The notes below the pieces were generated by a model. It was not told the origin of the DNA. It searched no databases and saw only the letters and a list, made by a program, of their open reading frames with translations. DNA of 64,000 nt from Myoxocephalus aenaeus (Eukaryota > Chordata > Actinopteri > Perciformes > Cottidae), in contig JBAMJR010000180.1 in assembly GCA_038501785.1 (NCBI GenBank), positions 7,043,001 to 7,107,000 of the forward strand, written 5' to 3'. Below, in pieces: positions 50,736 through 64,000 of this stretch (within the stretch, counting starts at the first letter, position 1; each line of letters starts with the position of its first letter). The position numbers and the translations under genes were made by a program.

Positions 50736-51772
50736 TGTTGAGTGGGCGTTCCTCGTTCCCTTTTGAGACTTTACGCAGAAAGTCACGACTGAAAGGAAGT
50801 GTTTCTCCCTGAAAGCTGTTGTCAGATCTTAAGCGTGCAGCTCGGTATTCCACCGCGGCCCGCGCACTCACATCTTCCTCCATCTTCACTCCACATCTCA
50901 CTCTTTTGGTTTCTACTTCCTGTGTTCTTTTTTTGTCTCTCCTTTTTAGATGATAGAAGGAGGGAGTAAAGGGAAGTCACAGTGTGTGTGATCATGTAGT
51001 TCAGTAGCGGAGTGAACCGGGTTCACCGAGCAGTGAGTACGTTGTCTGGTCGTCTTCGTGCTTTTATTCTTCTTTCTTTCTTGTCTTTTTTTCTTTTTCT
51101 TTTTTTGTGCGCGTCTTTGAGTGGTCACGGCTGACCGTACTTGGCAGCGGATATTCAGACGGCCGAGGCTCATTGATTTGCCCTTACGAAGTGTTTGTGA
51201 GCGAGAGAAGAAAGGGAGAAAGGGAGAGAGAGGATTGGGTTTTCGCAGAATTAATTTAGAATCTCCAGTTGTCTTGGTGAGGTGTGTCTAGAGAGCGAGG
51301 AAATAAATGAGGAAGGAAAGGAACTTACATAACCGATACAACGGCTCTGATTTTTTATTTTTTCAATCATATACATGGTCTTCAACGGCAGATGGAGTTG
51401 GCAAAGTTGTCAAGGAACTGCAGATCAAATATCAATTTGGTAATATTTTACGAAGAACTCCCAGGACTTCATATCTCTGCCAACTTAAAAACTGAGAAAA
51501 TAAATGTTTAGTCTACTCTTTCACATCCATGTATTGAAGCTACTTGATAAAAGTTATAAAAGACTTATTACATAAGTTCAAGTCGGGAAAATCTTAAAAA
51601 ATATTAAAACATGAGCTCAAATAAGCTAATGGTTCAGGGTGCATGTTGTTTATGCGTTAAACTCAGATTTTGATCAGATTTTTGATCAGATTTTGTAACC
51701 TGGCTGCAGAGATTTGCTTCTATTCAGACACAAGAGCATTACTGAGCTTGTACATTAAGGCAGTTGGTGTCC
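50736..51772. other. Presumed intronic DNA, no exon recognised
   Basis: CT-rich TTCTTT runs near 51060-51105. No other supported feature. Confidence 0.4.
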
Positions 51773-52420
51773 CGATTGACCCTACGCTAAGTCCCGCCCC
51801 TTAAATCTGGCCGGTCGAATCTGAGCGTACTAACCGTTTTTTTTTTTTTTTTGGACTGTTTTTGTGGATTTCAAGCTCGTCATTGTAGAAACGTAGACTT
51901 AAAATAAGAAGCGGACGCAGTCACCGCCCGTAGCCATCTTGTTTTTTTTTGCAAACAGAAGGGTGGAGCTTAGTACAACCTAACCTAAGAATGGTTTTGG
52001 ACTTTCATGAGGTGAAAACACACTGTGAGAGGGTAACAGTTGTCAAGACAAAAACACAGACATGGCAGCGACCTGTCAATCACACGGTAGACCCGCCCTA
52101 AAGCATCCCCTGCTTTATGGTCTATTTTACTCTCAATGGCCCCATCATTTACTAAATGAACATCATGCTGTATTGAAGAAGACTTGAAACTAGAGATTGA
52201 GACATAAACTGATGTTTACAATGTTTACTGAGGGAATAAATCAAGAGAAGTAGAGTCATTTATATAGACTTCTATACAACCAGAGTTGTCACCCCTGGTG
52301 GTCAGGAGAGAGAATGCAAGTTGTAAGACACTTCGGCATCGGCTTCACTTGACAGAACCGGAGGTTGCCGCCTGGACTGAACAAACATGATGAACATCAT
52401 GCTGTATTGAAGAAGACTTT
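51773..52420. mobile_element. Dispersed teleost element, longer copy (partner at 11323-11640)
   Basis: GGACGCAGTCACCGCCCGTA, then GCCATCTTG, a T-run, AGAAGGGTGGAGCTTAGTAC and CTGTCAATCACACGGTAGAC form the left part of a common fish repeat. The right part (52100-52380) matches 11323-11640. At about 52392-52420 the block TGAACATCATGCTGTATTGA plus AGAAGACTT repeats 52158-52186, so the end is rearranged. It is non-coding, and its class was not established. Confidence 0.65.
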
Positions 52421-52484
52421 GATTAGGACCATAAGTCATCCTGACCCAGTCCGCGGGAACAACGGGTCTAACTTACGCCTGAGT

Positions 52485-52517
<33 letters not shown>

Positions 52518-53434
52518 GTCACTGCAGTGCAGCACGTGGCCCCCACTTCTTCAGGGTAATCATGTTTTTCAGACGTTTTAAAGTGTCTCGCTGTGCTCCT
52601 TCGGCGATGTGCTCTCATGGCAGAGACGTCACTTATACGCACACACACACCTAGCAGCTCCCCGAGCCGTTGGAAGGACCACCACTCCAGACGTCCTCTC
52701 ATCCATTTGCTTCCATATTTCCCACCAATCACTTCCCTCCAGTCCAATCTCACCGTAGGACTCTTCTCTATTTTTCAGTGCTGGGTGATGACACACAAGA
52801 AGCGCTGATGAGTAGCAAAAGGGTTACGCAGACGGATAGTGCACGCCTGACCCGTCCCTCTCTCCGCCAGCTGGGCCTGGCTGACCTCGGAGGAAATGAT
52901 CTGAGGGAGGAGATGGAGAGAATTGGATGACGAGCGAGAGGAGAGAGGGTCAGAGAGACAGTTGCAGCTCTTCGTCTGTGTGACTCATCAGTGTCCATAG
53001 TTGACAAGTGGAAGCACTCTGACTGGAGTGCAGACTTTTTATAATGGCCATGCAGACGGTACACGAGTGACCGGTCAACTCGTCCCTTCTGCCGCCCGTG
53101 TTCACGGTCACTTTGTGTGACTCGTCTGTTTTGTATTTCAAACATTCAACCGATGCATTCTGCTCCTGAGTCTGAGAGGGCTGGAGCCTAACATTTATAT
53201 CAAGTTGGCCCTGACAAATATTAGTCATGACTGCAATATAAAACATGTTGTGGCACACAGTGTGTCTACCTGCAAGTACTCCTACTATGCGCCTGACAAA
53301 ACACTGGCCTGCATAAAAGACATAAATCTAAAGGAATACTTTGACCTTTTTGGTCGCCATTGGGACTATTTTCTGCCCGGCAATGAAACAATCCCTCATA
53401 AAACGGCAAATTACCGTTTTTACACTTTGTCCGT
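52421..53434. other. Presumed intronic DNA, no exon recognised
   Basis: A GT tract lies at 52487-52516. No other supported feature. Confidence 0.4.
52487..52516. repeat. (GT)n microsatellite
   Basis: About 15 GT units. Confidence 0.92.
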
Positions 53435-53590
53435 TTTAGATATAAAGTGTTAATTGATTACCTTTACAGGTGCTGGTAGTCTGATTGTGTTACTCATAGG
53501 CAGTTTTCTCCTTGTTTCCACTCTTTATGCTGAGCTAAGCTAATCGGCTGGCTCCAGATACCTATTTACCATACGGACATGAGATTTCAG
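53435..53590 (-). mobile_element. GCTAAGCTA-type SINE-like repeat copy
   Basis: AAAGTGTTAATTGATTACC, then ACAGGTGCTGGTAGTC, CTCCTTGTTTCCACTC and TTTATGCTGAGCTAAGCTAA form an ordered match to the repeat whose inverted pair lies at 27911-28121. Confidence 0.65.
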
Positions 53591-53627
53591 CATGGCGAGC
53601 AGCACCACACCCTTTTTATTGTCAGTC

Positions 53628-53635
<8 letters not shown>

Positions 53636-53672
<37 letters not shown>

Positions 53673-53679
53673 ACACACA
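53636..53679. repeat. (AC)n microsatellite
   Basis: AC tract with one AT interruption. Confidence 0.93.
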
Positions 53680-56170
53680 ATCCCATTAGCGCCGTGTATT
53701 TGCTAATGATTTGCCAGGCTGTGCGATTACCCACCGATAAATAATGCCTGCGCACACAAATTAATCAAATGTACATTTTTATTTTGGCCATTAGTCCAGC
53801 ATCCTCCTCAAAGCTCCACACAAACCAACAAGCGCGCATGCACGCCCGCCGCACTCGCCGCCCCCGTGTGATTTAGCCTTAATGATTGTGTTAAGTGCTC
53901 ATCACTCGCGTGTCTGTTCTCCTATCTGTGCTCAATTTCAATTAATCCGTCCATTTCCCCATGAAGGCAACAGTTGTCATCCCATATGCTAGCCACTTAG
54001 AGGCTGAACAGGAGCTGGCAGAGCTTATATCTATACACCCAAACATTCCTGAACGCACACACACACACGTGTAGTAAAAACCCACGGCGTTGCTTCTTCG
54101 CATAGAAACATAAACGCATGCCGACGTTTCGCTCTCCGCTCATTATTTCCCACGGTCTTTTTTTGGTAACGGAAACTCCATCAGCAGGAGGTCGGCGGAT
54201 ACGTCGGCCCTGATGAAAGGCCCGTTATTTAGTGCCGGTGCCCCTGGCGTTAATCCAGCCTGCCAGCAGATGCTGCAAAGTCTGTCCCCCCTCTGCGCCG
54301 GTTATAATAGGTAGTGATTGGAGACAAGGTCTGCCCGGCTTATGTCTGTTTACCTACGTTATCTCCGCCATTATCAAACCGCCACTGTCCTTTCCTGTTT
54401 GCTGAGATGTGAGTCATGAGGTGTTCCCGAAACAAAAAGGTGCCAAACATTTATCCAGCTTAACACACTGCAAGCATCACGCCTATTTAATGCACCTTGA
54501 TGCATTAATATAAAGGCTTTTATGAGAGCTGCGTCACTGCTGCTGTATTCGATGGTAGAGTGCTGTTTTTTCTTCTTCTCTGCTATAGAAATACTGCACG
54601 CTGACTGAAAAATTGCGAGGCAACAGACAGGAAGGGAAAGGCCAGGTGCTGTTCCTGGTCCTGAAACGAGCTAATAATGACTCTCTCCAAAAGCCGGCAG
54701 CAAATGGGAGCTCTCCGTGGTGCTGAAGGCAGACTTACTGGACGCGCTTTTGTCCCTCCGCTCAGCTCAGTGTGAGCGGGCGTTTGCGTAATATCGGAGG
54801 GGCGGAGATGTGTGAGAACACACCAGGGAGCCGGCGGGCTGTCGCCGCGGTGATAAGGCTGAGCGGTGATTGACGGGTGACAGGCGGACGGGCGAGAGTG
54901 GCCGGGGAGATGCGCGGCGTTTCGATGACGATGCTTTAAGTGGCAGTGTTTTAACAGTTAGCGTAACGCTGTATTTTGGGATATTGTCATTCATTTAAAG
55001 GGCCCCCCCAAAAAAACTGTTTTCACGGTTTCTTACTATGATTGATGGGACATTTTGGTTATGAGATTTATGTATTTTTTTTTTTCCTGTCATTTTCTCA
55101 CTGATTTAAAGTGGATGAGACTTTTGTGGCTTTAGTAAATCTGGTGAATCGCCTTAAGTGATGTCACTGGAGTCAGAGTGGGAGTTACATGTTTTAAAGT
55201 GTTGAGTTTGAAAGAAGTGAGTTTGCTAGACCTCTCTAGTCCGCTGCTCCTCTCTGGTGGCGTGAGGCTACATTAGCGGCTACTAGCTGACTCCAGCCAT
55301 ACTGTCAGCAGGTGAGTTGCATTGTGGGGGATGGAGGCACCAGGTTTTGACAAGGAGAATAAGTTGTGGAATACAAAACTGTTCAAAAACAGTTATAAAC
55401 TCTTAATACATAACTATAATTATATTATATTATATATTAGTCATGAATATTTAATATATTTAATTAATATTTAATCTTTTCGACCACTACTTTAAGTGTT
55501 TTTCGGAGTAAGTCTGTGATTTAGGATGTGAGTGACTTGACACCCGTCTCTGTCCCACCTTTTACGCTATTCTGAGGAAGGAAACGCCTCAACAATACAC
55601 TGCATTGTGGTGAAAAACACTGCATGTAAACATAAGTTTGCTATAAGTTACACAAAATAACTCCACATCTTTATGCTTTCGGGAGCCTTAAACTCGAAGA
55701 ACTAATTGAGAATATATAAATACTGATGCCAGTGTGTGTCCCCGGTTCTCATCGGGGGCCACTGCGCCAAGAACCACGAAGCCTCTGAAAATAAAAACTG
55801 CTCCAGCAGTCTGAAGTGTGTTGACTCGTGGCCAACGATTCCCACCTGCCGGCTGCTCGGCCATATTCTCCACCTGCTATAGAAATCTCTGCACACCGAC
55901 CGTGAATCCTGCTGCTTCGTGGGTTTTTATGTTTTGTTCGAAGGGGGCGGGGGACGCGTGTGTTTTTGACTTCTGAAAGACGATGGCTCAAAACTTGAAT
56001 TGCACATCGAGGTAATACAGTGTCCTTCACTCCGAGACTTTGGTAGCGACGCTTTGCTCCGACACGCACACGTGCGCAGGCGGAGCGTTGGAACAGGTGG
56101 GACCAGCTTTGTGGAGAAAGGCCCGTCACGGATGCAGCATTTTTATATTCCCGCTGTAACTGGGCCACTG

Positions 56171-56171
<1 letters not shown>
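53680..56171. other. Presumed intronic DNA, no exon recognised
   Basis: 53800-54800 is comparatively GC-balanced and non-repetitive, as conserved non-coding DNA often is, but conservation cannot be judged here. An AT-rich palindromic patch lies at about 55400-55480. No gene is supported. Confidence 0.4.

Positions 56172-56209
<38 letters not shown>
56172..56209. repeat. (AC)n microsatellite
   Basis: About 19 AC units. Further short GT (about 56290-56318) and GA (about 56464-56495) tracts follow. Confidence 0.94.
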
Positions 56210-56210
<1 letters not shown>

Positions 56211-56459
56211 CTCCTCCTCTCCCCCCCGTAAAGGTGCACTCCGGTTCCCTGTGGCTGTTGCACAGGCTCTGTAATTGCATTCTCAAACACTGTGTGTGTG
56301 TGTGTGCGTCTGTGTGTGTACCTGCGTCTAGGTAAAAATCCTGAGAGACGTGAACTCTCTGCTGGGTTGTTTAATTTTTTTAAGGGGACGCTCAAGGCCT
56401 CATTTGTCCCCGTGTGTTTTGGGAGAAATCACAAAGGTGCTCCGATCTCCCTCCCCAGG

Positions 56460-56497
<38 letters not shown>

Positions 56498-57537
56498 ACC
56501 TGTTTGTTCTGATGCAAGCCCAACGAGCTACCAAAATAAAAAGTCACAATTTGATTGTTTTTCAAACCTGCATGTCCCCACATGTTTGTTGTGATTGGGG
56601 CCAGCTGTCCCGCGGCAGCTGCTGCTTTAGCTCCTCTCTGTGTCCCGTATCTCTTCATCCTCTTCATCCTCTGGTCCTGCAGCAGACAGCAGCAACCCCC
56701 CCCTCTGTGTTACCGGGAGGAGGATCTGGGTCAGCGTGTACCTGCTCCTGCTCCTCCCACCGCTTTGCACCCTCTCCTCCTCACCCCCTTGCCCATCCCC
56801 TGTTTTATCTCACTATTCTCTACGTCTTTTCCTTGTCTTGCCTTTGTCTAATCTCGGAGCCTATAATATCACAAATTCAATCGCTCCTCTTTTTCGGTGT
56901 GTTTTTTTTTTTTCAATCTTTATCCTCATCTTTTTCCATGCTCCCGCCGGGATCCCCTGCCGTAGCATTAAGGTGGACGTAATTACCGACGGCGAGGCTT
57001 AGCCAGGTCTTATCATGCTGTTCGCCTCCCATTCCCCTCAGGGTCTTCCTCTCCTCTACCTCTTTCAGTGTATGCCTCCTTGCTACAGGACCCCATGGAG
57101 ATTCTCCTCTTTGGAAATGCAATGGGTTAAGGACATCTAAAAAACATTTTTTATCTGATTTCTGCTTTCATTCGGCCCTCGGAGAAGCTTACTCAGACCA
57201 AACACACCCTGCAGAGACTGTGCTAGTCCAGCAGTAACGTTCACAGTGAAATACATAACCATCCTGCACACACACACACTACATATATACCCCTAATGCA
57301 TTTATTTCTCACACATATAAAAGCATTGCCGATATGTAAACTCATGCATGTTAAAAAGAAAAGTTGTGCGAGTATGCAGAAAACACAGATTTGAATCATG
57401 ATTTATTCCCCCTCCCTCCCTCACATGCATGCTCACTCCAACTTGTTCGGGCATTGCAGGCTAGAAGCTAATAATAGGGTGGTGAATAATTAAGGTGCGT
57501 GTTCATTCATTTAACACTCAAAAATGGTTGGCAGGTG
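56210..57537. other. Presumed intronic DNA, no exon recognised
   Basis: Pyrimidine-rich at 56620-56930. Long frames here are compositional. No supported gene. Confidence 0.4.
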
Positions 57538-57552
57538 ACACACACACACGCA

Positions 57553-57641
<89 letters not shown>
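57538..57641. repeat. (AC)n microsatellite, ~100 bp
   Basis: AC tract with two early interruptions. Confidence 0.96.
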
Positions 57642-57643
<2 letters not shown>

Positions 57644-57721
57644 AAGCACTTTCTGTCTCCACTCTCCCTGACCTCTATTTGAATATCTTGTCACTTACCT
57701 CATCTTGAACACGGAACACGC

Positions 57722-57759
57722 CTGTGTGTGTGTGTGTATGTGTGTGTGTGTGTGTGTGT
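57722..57759. repeat. (GT)n microsatellite
   Basis: GT tract with one TATG interruption. A second lies at 57946-57986. Confidence 0.93.
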
Positions 57760-57942
57760 AGGTCACGACTCACATTTTTTTCAACCAGCACATCATTATT
57801 AAATCATCAATTCACCCCCAGCTCACTAGCCACTCCTGTCTCTTACTTTTTGCTTCTCATGTTGTGTTGGGGTTATGGCTCTTTTTTATTTATTATTTTA
57901 TTATGTGTGCATGTGGCAGGTATGGTGTTGTATGTGTTCATG

Positions 57943-57945
<3 letters not shown>

Positions 57946-57986
<41 letters not shown>
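57946..57986. repeat. (GT)n microsatellite
   Basis: About 20 GT units. Confidence 0.94.
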
Positions 57987-57988
<2 letters not shown>

Positions 57989-58339
57989 CCTTGGCCTTGG
58001 CCCCTGGAGTTCTCATTATGGTGAGAGCGGATAGCCGAGGCCGGCCCTAACATCTGTCTCTGAGAGTGGCGGGGCCCCACGCCGCGCTCGTGGCCGGGGA
58101 ACCCCCCTCGGAAGAGAGGCTCGTTTCTGCTGCATCTATTAATATGGTGCATTTTAACATTACACTGCGAACAAATAGGCCTTTAACACCGTGGGCCAGC
58201 GCGACACATCTGCAGGTTGTCACAGATATTTAATTATCGGCAAGCATCTCTAAAACAGTTTAATTTGCTAACTTTAACATTGTGTGTCATTCAATATTAG
58301 TTATCACATTTAAATTGTGTTTATTGATATCTAATATGA

Positions 58340-58560
58340 TATCAGAATCATCTTTATTGGATAGGTATGAGTGGACATATCCTTGAACATACATATAAAT
58401 AGAAAAAACTGAACAAGAGATAAGGTAAAGATGTAGCTCTAATGTGTTTAAGTATGTAAGTATATAAGCAATACTACAACAACAACAACATATAATGTGC
58501 TTGTGCATCAGCGCAGTGTGCAAATGTGTTGAATAAATATTGAATAATGTAAGAGAAATC
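58340..58560. mobile_element. Retroposon 3' end relic
   Basis: ATATCAGAATCATCTTTATT followed by GGATAGGTATG and TGTGCAAATGTGTTGAATAA resembles the very common fish retroposon end ATCAGAATCAGCTTTATTGG. The match is partial and decayed. Confidence 0.45.
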
Positions 58561-58796
58561 TAAAATGATATGACTGTTATCTATCATTTATGCTACTGTC
58601 TACTATTTCTTTCGATAAAGGAATGATTTGTGATAAATGTACAGCTTTGTTAAGGCCTTTGTTGTCAGGGTTACAATATTAACCACACAGTTAAGGTCAA
58701 GGGACAATAACAGTAAAGAAACCAAAGTTGACAGATGGAAGTCAACATTGGACGGATCACTGAAAAGGCCGGCGCCGACCAACAAGATGAACCTCT
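58561..58796. other. Spacer before the satellite, no gene recognised
   Basis: Ordinary sequence up to the first CACAAAGAGAC unit. Confidence 0.45.
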
Positions 58797-61700
58797 AAGA
58801 GACTCGAAATGACCACAAAGAGACGCAAAGAGGCTCACAATGACTATGACAAAGGGGTAAGACAACCACAAAGAGACGCAGAGCAACCACAAAGAGACAA
58901 AACACAACTACAAAGAGACAAAACACAACCACAAAGAGACAAAACACAACCACAAAGAGACAAAACACAACCACAAAGAGACAAAACACAACTACAAAGA
59001 GACAAAACACAACTACAAAGAGACAAAACACAACTACAAAGAGACAAAACACAACTACAAAGAGACAAAACACAACCACAAAGAGACGCAGAGCAACCAC
59101 AAAGAGACAAAACACAACTACAAAGAGACGCAGAGCAACCACAAAGAGACAAAACACAACCACAAAGATACAAAAAGAGACAAAACACAACCACAAAGAG
59201 ACGGCCAAGAGGCTCACAATGACTATGACAAGGGGAAACACAACCACAAAGAGACAAAACACAACTACAAAGAGACAAAACACAACTACAAAGAGACAAA
59301 AACAACCACAAAGAGACAAACAACAACTACAAAGAGACAAAACACAACTACACAAAACACAACTACAAAGAGACAAAACACAACTACAAAGAGACAAAAA
59401 ACAACTACAAAGAGACAAAACACAACCCAAAGAGACACAGAGCAACCACAAAGAGACGCAGAGCAACCACAAAGAGACAAAACACAACTACAAAGAGACA
59501 AAAAACAACCACAAAGAGACAAAACACAACTACAAAGAGACAAAACACAACTACAAAGAGACAAAACACAAATACAGAGACAAAATACAACCACAAAGAG
59601 ACAAAACACAACCACAAAGAGACAAAACACAACCACAAAGAGACAAAACACAACCACAAAGAGACAAAACACAACTACAAAGAGACAAAACACAACCACA
59701 AAGAGACGCAGAGCAACCACAAAGAGACAAAACACAACTACAAAGAGACGCAGAGCAACCACAAAGAGACAAAACACAACCACAAAGATACAAAAAGAGA
59801 CAAAACACAACCACAAAGAGACGGCCAAGAGGCTCACAATGACTATGACAAGGGGAAACACAACCACAAAGAGACAAAACACAACTACAAAGAGACAAAA
59901 CACAACTACAAAGAGACAAAAACAACCACAAAGAGACAAACAACAACTACAAAGAGACAAAACACAACTACACAAAACACAACTACAAAGAGACAAAACA
60001 CAACTACAAAGAGACAAAAAACAACTACAAAGAGACAAAACACAACCCAAAGAGACACAGAGCAACCACAAAGAGACGCAGAGCAACCACAAAGAGACAA
60101 AACACAACTACAAAGAGACAAAAAACAACCACAAAGAGACAAAACACAACTACAAAGAGACAAAACACAACTACAAAGAGACAAAACACAAATACAGAGA
60201 CAAAATACAACCACAAAGAGACAAAACACAACCACAAAGAGACAAAACACAACCACAAAGAGACAAAACACAACCACAAAGAGACAAAACACAACTACAA
60301 AGAGACAAAACACAACCACAAAGAGACGCAGAGCAACCACAAAGAGACAAAACACAACTACAAAGAGACGCAGAGCAACCACAAAGAGACAAAACACAAC
60401 CACAAAGATACAAAAAGAGACAAAACACAACCACAAAGAGACGGCCAAGAGGCTCACAATGACTATGACAAGGGGAAACACAACCACAAAGAGACAAAAC
60501 ACAACTACAAAGAGACAAAACACAACTACAAAGAGACAAAAACAACCACAAAGAGACAAACAACAACTACAAAGAGACAAAACACAACTACACAAAACAC
60601 AACTACAAAGAGACAAAACACAACTACAAAGAGACAAAAAACAACTACAAAGAGACAAAACACAACCCAAAGAGACACAGAGCAACCACAAAGAGACGCA
60701 GAGCAACCACAAAGAGACAAAACACAACTACAAAGAGACAAAAAACAACCACAAAGAGACAAAACACAACTACAAAGAGACAAAACACAACTACAAAGAG
60801 ACAAAACACAAATACAGAGACAAAATACAACCACAAAGAGACAAAACACAACCACAAAGAGACAAAACACAACCACAAAGAGACAAAACACAACTACAAA
60901 GAGACAAAACACAACTACAAAGAGACACAGAGCAACCACAAAGAGACGCAGAGCAACCACAAAGAGACAAAACACAACTACAAAGAGACAAAAAACAACC
61001 ACAAAGAGACAAAACACAACTACAAAGAGACAAAACACAACTACAAAGAGACAAAACACAAATACAGAGACAAAATACAACCACAAAGAGACAAAACACA
61101 ACCACAAAGAGACAAAACACAACCACAAAGAGACAAAACACAACCACAAAGAGACAAAACACAACTACAAAGAGACAAAACACAACTACAAAGAGACAAA
61201 ACACAACCACAAAGAGACGCAGAGCAACCACAAAGAGACAAAACACAACTACAAAGAGATGCAGAGCAACCACAAAGAGACAAAACACAACCACAAAGAT
61301 ACAAAAAGAGACAAAACACAACCACAAAGAGACGGCCAAGAGGCTCACAATGACTATGACAAGGGGAAACACAACCACAAAGAGACAAAACACAACTACA
61401 AAGAGACAAAACACAACTACAAAGAGACAAAAACAACCACAAAGAGACAAACAACAACTACAAAGAGACAAAACACAACTACACAAAACACAACTACAAA
61501 GAGACAAAACACAACTACAAAGAGACAAAAAACAACTACAAAGAGACAAAACACAACCCAAAGAGACACAGAGCAACCACAAAGAGACGCAGAGCAACCA
61601 CAAAGAGACAAAACACAACTACAAAGAGACAAAAAACAACCACAAAGAGACAAAACACAACTACAAAGAGACAAAACACAACTACAAAGAGACAAAACAC

Positions 61701-64000
61701 AAATACAGAGACAAAATACAACCACAAAGAGACAAAACACAACCACAAAGAGACAAAACACAACCACAAAGAGACAAAACACAACCACAAAGAGACAAAA
61801 CACAACCACAAAGAGACAAAACACAACTACAAAGAGACAAAACACAACTACAAAGAGACAAAACACAACTACAAAGAGACAAAACACAACTACAAAGAGA
61901 CAAAACACAACCACAAAGAGACGCAGAGCAACCACAAAGAGACAAAACACAACTACAAAGAGACGCAGAGCAACCACAAAGAGACAAAACACAACCACAA
62001 AGATACAAAAAGAGACAAAACACAACCACAAAGAGACGGCCAAGAGGCTCACAATGACTATGACAAGGGGAAACACAACCACAAAGAGACAAAACACAAC
62101 TACAAAGAGACAAAACACAACTACAAAGAGACAAAAACAACCACAAAGAGACAAACAACAACTACAAAGAGACAAAACACAACTACACAAAACACAACTA
62201 CAAAGAGACAAAACACAACTACAAAGAGACAAAAAACAACTACAAAGAGACAAAACACAACCCAAAGAGACACAGAGCAACCACAAAGAGACGCAGAGCA
62301 ACCACAAAGAGACAAAACACAACTACAAAGAGACAAAAAACAACCACAAAGAGACAAAACACAACTACAAAGAGACAAAACACAACTACAAAGAGACAAA
62401 ACACAAATACAGAGACAAAATACAACCACAAAGAGACAAAACACAACCACAAAGAGACAAAACACAACCACAAAGAGACAAAACACAACCACAAAGAGAC
62501 AAAACACAACTACAAAGAGACAAAACACAACCACAAAGAGACGCAGAGCAACCACAAAGAGACAAAACACAACTACAAAGAGACGCAGAGCAACCACAAA
62601 GAGACAAAACACAACCACAAAGATACAAAAAGAGACAAAACACAACCACAAAGAGACGGCCAAGAGGCTCACAATGACTATGACAAGGGGAAACACAACC
62701 ACAAAGAGACAAAACACAACTACAAAGAGACAAAACACAACTACAAAGAGACAAAAACAACCACAAAGAGACAAACAACAACTACAAAGAGACAAAACAC
62801 AACTACACAAAACACAACTACAAAGAGACAAAACACAACTACAAAGAGACAAAAAACAACTACAAAGAGACAAAACACAACCCAAAGAGACACAGAGCAA
62901 CCACAAAGAGACGCAGAGCAACCACAAAGAGACAAAACACAACTACAAAGAGACAAAAAACAACCACAAAGAGACAAAACACAACTACAAAGAGACAAAA
63001 CACAACTACAAAGAGACAAAACACAAATACAGAGACAAAATACAACCACAAAGAGACAAAACACAACCACAAAGAGACAAAACACAACCACAAAGAGACA
63101 AAACACAACCACAAAGAGACAAAACACAACTACAAAGAGACAAAACACAACCACAAAGAGACGCAGAGCAACCACAAAGAGACAAAACACAACTACAAAG
63201 AGACGCAGAGCAACCACAAAGAGACAAAACACAACCACAAAGATACAAAAAGAGACAAAACACAACCACAAAGAGACGGCCAAGAGGCTCACAATGACTA
63301 TGACAAGGGGAAACACAACCACAAAGAGACAAAACACAACTACAAAGAGACAAAACACAACTACAAAGAGACAAAAACAACCACAAAGAGACAAACAACA
63401 ACTACAAAGAGACAAAACACAACTACACAAAACACAACTACAAAGAGACAAAACACAACTACAAAGAGACAAAAAACAACTACAAAGAGACAAAACACAA
63501 CCCAAAGAGACACAGAGCAACCACAAAGAGACGCAGAGCAACCACAAAGAGACAAAACACAACTACAAAGAGACAAAAAACAACCACAAAGAGACAAAAC
63601 ACAACTACAAAGAGACAAAACACAACTACAAAGAGACAAAACACAAATACAGAGACAAAATACAACCACAAAGAGACAAAACACAACCACAAAGAGACAA
63701 AACACAACCACAAAGAGACAAAACACAACTACAAAGAGACAAAACACAACTACAAAGAGACACAGAGCAACCACAAAGAGACGCAGAGCAACCACAAAGA
63801 GACAAAACACAACTACAAAGAGACAAAAAACAACCACAAAGAGACAAAACACAACTACAAAGAGACAAAACACAACTACAAAGAGACAAAACACAAATAC
63901 AGAGACAAAATACAACCACAAAGAGACAAAACACAACCACAAAGAGACAAAACACAACCACAAAGAGACAAAACACAACCACAAAGAGACAAAACACAAC
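58797..64000. repeat. Higher-order minisatellite (21 bp / 620 bp / 2,835 bp), open to the right
   Basis: The base unit is CACAAAGAGACAAAACACAAC (21 bp), with C/T variation at its first base and a variant CACAAAGAGACGCAGAGCAAC. A marker AAGAGGCTCACAATGACTAT recurs with its ATG at 58840, 59219, 59839, 60459, 61350, 62054, 62674 and 63294. This gives spacings of 379, 620, 620, 891, 704, 620 and 620. The block from 59219 repeats from 62054 at an offset of exactly 2,835 bp to the window edge with no difference found in the stretches compared. Open frames of up to 532 codons across it are artefacts of a stop-free 21-bp period. Confidence 0.97.

Noticed and set aside
60459..62677. Plus-strand open frames of 472-532 codons and minus-strand frames to 301 codons in the satellite
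   Set aside because: A 21-bp stop-free tandem unit keeps several frames open on both strands. There is no promoter, splice structure or non-repetitive portion, so these are not genes.

Overview
This is vertebrate genomic DNA, almost certainly from a ray-finned (percomorph-type) fish. The evidence is long introns and intergenic DNA, very dense (AC)n and (CT)n microsatellites, teleost-style LINE, hAT and SINE-like relics, and the CACAAAGAGAC-type minisatellite common in fish genomes. There are no operons, and almost none of the long open frames are genes. Most are (AC)n, (GA)n or satellite artefacts that stay open because the repeats contain no stop codons.

Layout. At the left edge, on the minus strand, is the first coding exon of a cellular retinol-binding protein gene (196-268) with a consensus splice donor and a TATA box. 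The rest of that gene lies outside the window. From about 0.5 to 30 kb the DNA is non-coding. It carries an L2-type LINE tail expanded into a 1.3-kb minisatellite, a 1.5-kb hAT transposon with an exact 8-bp target duplication, a broken LINE reverse transcriptase, a fold-back element and several dispersed repeat fragments. From 30.4 to 40.2 kb there is a tandem segmental array of four near-identical, single-coding-exon class A GPCR genes of the LPAR5/GPR35/GPR55-like branch. From 46.6 to 47.3 kb a GC-rich promoter-like region with extreme GA/CT tracts leads into one plus-strand exon encoding a signal peptide (47256-47319). Splice phase and remembered gene order make this a plausible calsyntenin-2 (clstn2) first exon. 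The DNA to its right would then be clstn2 intron 1, which includes a possible small TATA-associated first exon at 50.5 kb. The last 5.2 kb is a young higher-order minisatellite with three nested periods (21 bp, about 620 bp and 2,835 bp) that runs off the right edge.

The most interesting content is the GPCR array. Its copies differ mainly by amino-acid replacements, mostly in or next to extracellular loops and the outer helix ends. Copies 2 and 3 share a rearranged 5' flank, whereas copies 1 and 4 keep a different shared flank. No new enzymatic or defence system was recognised.
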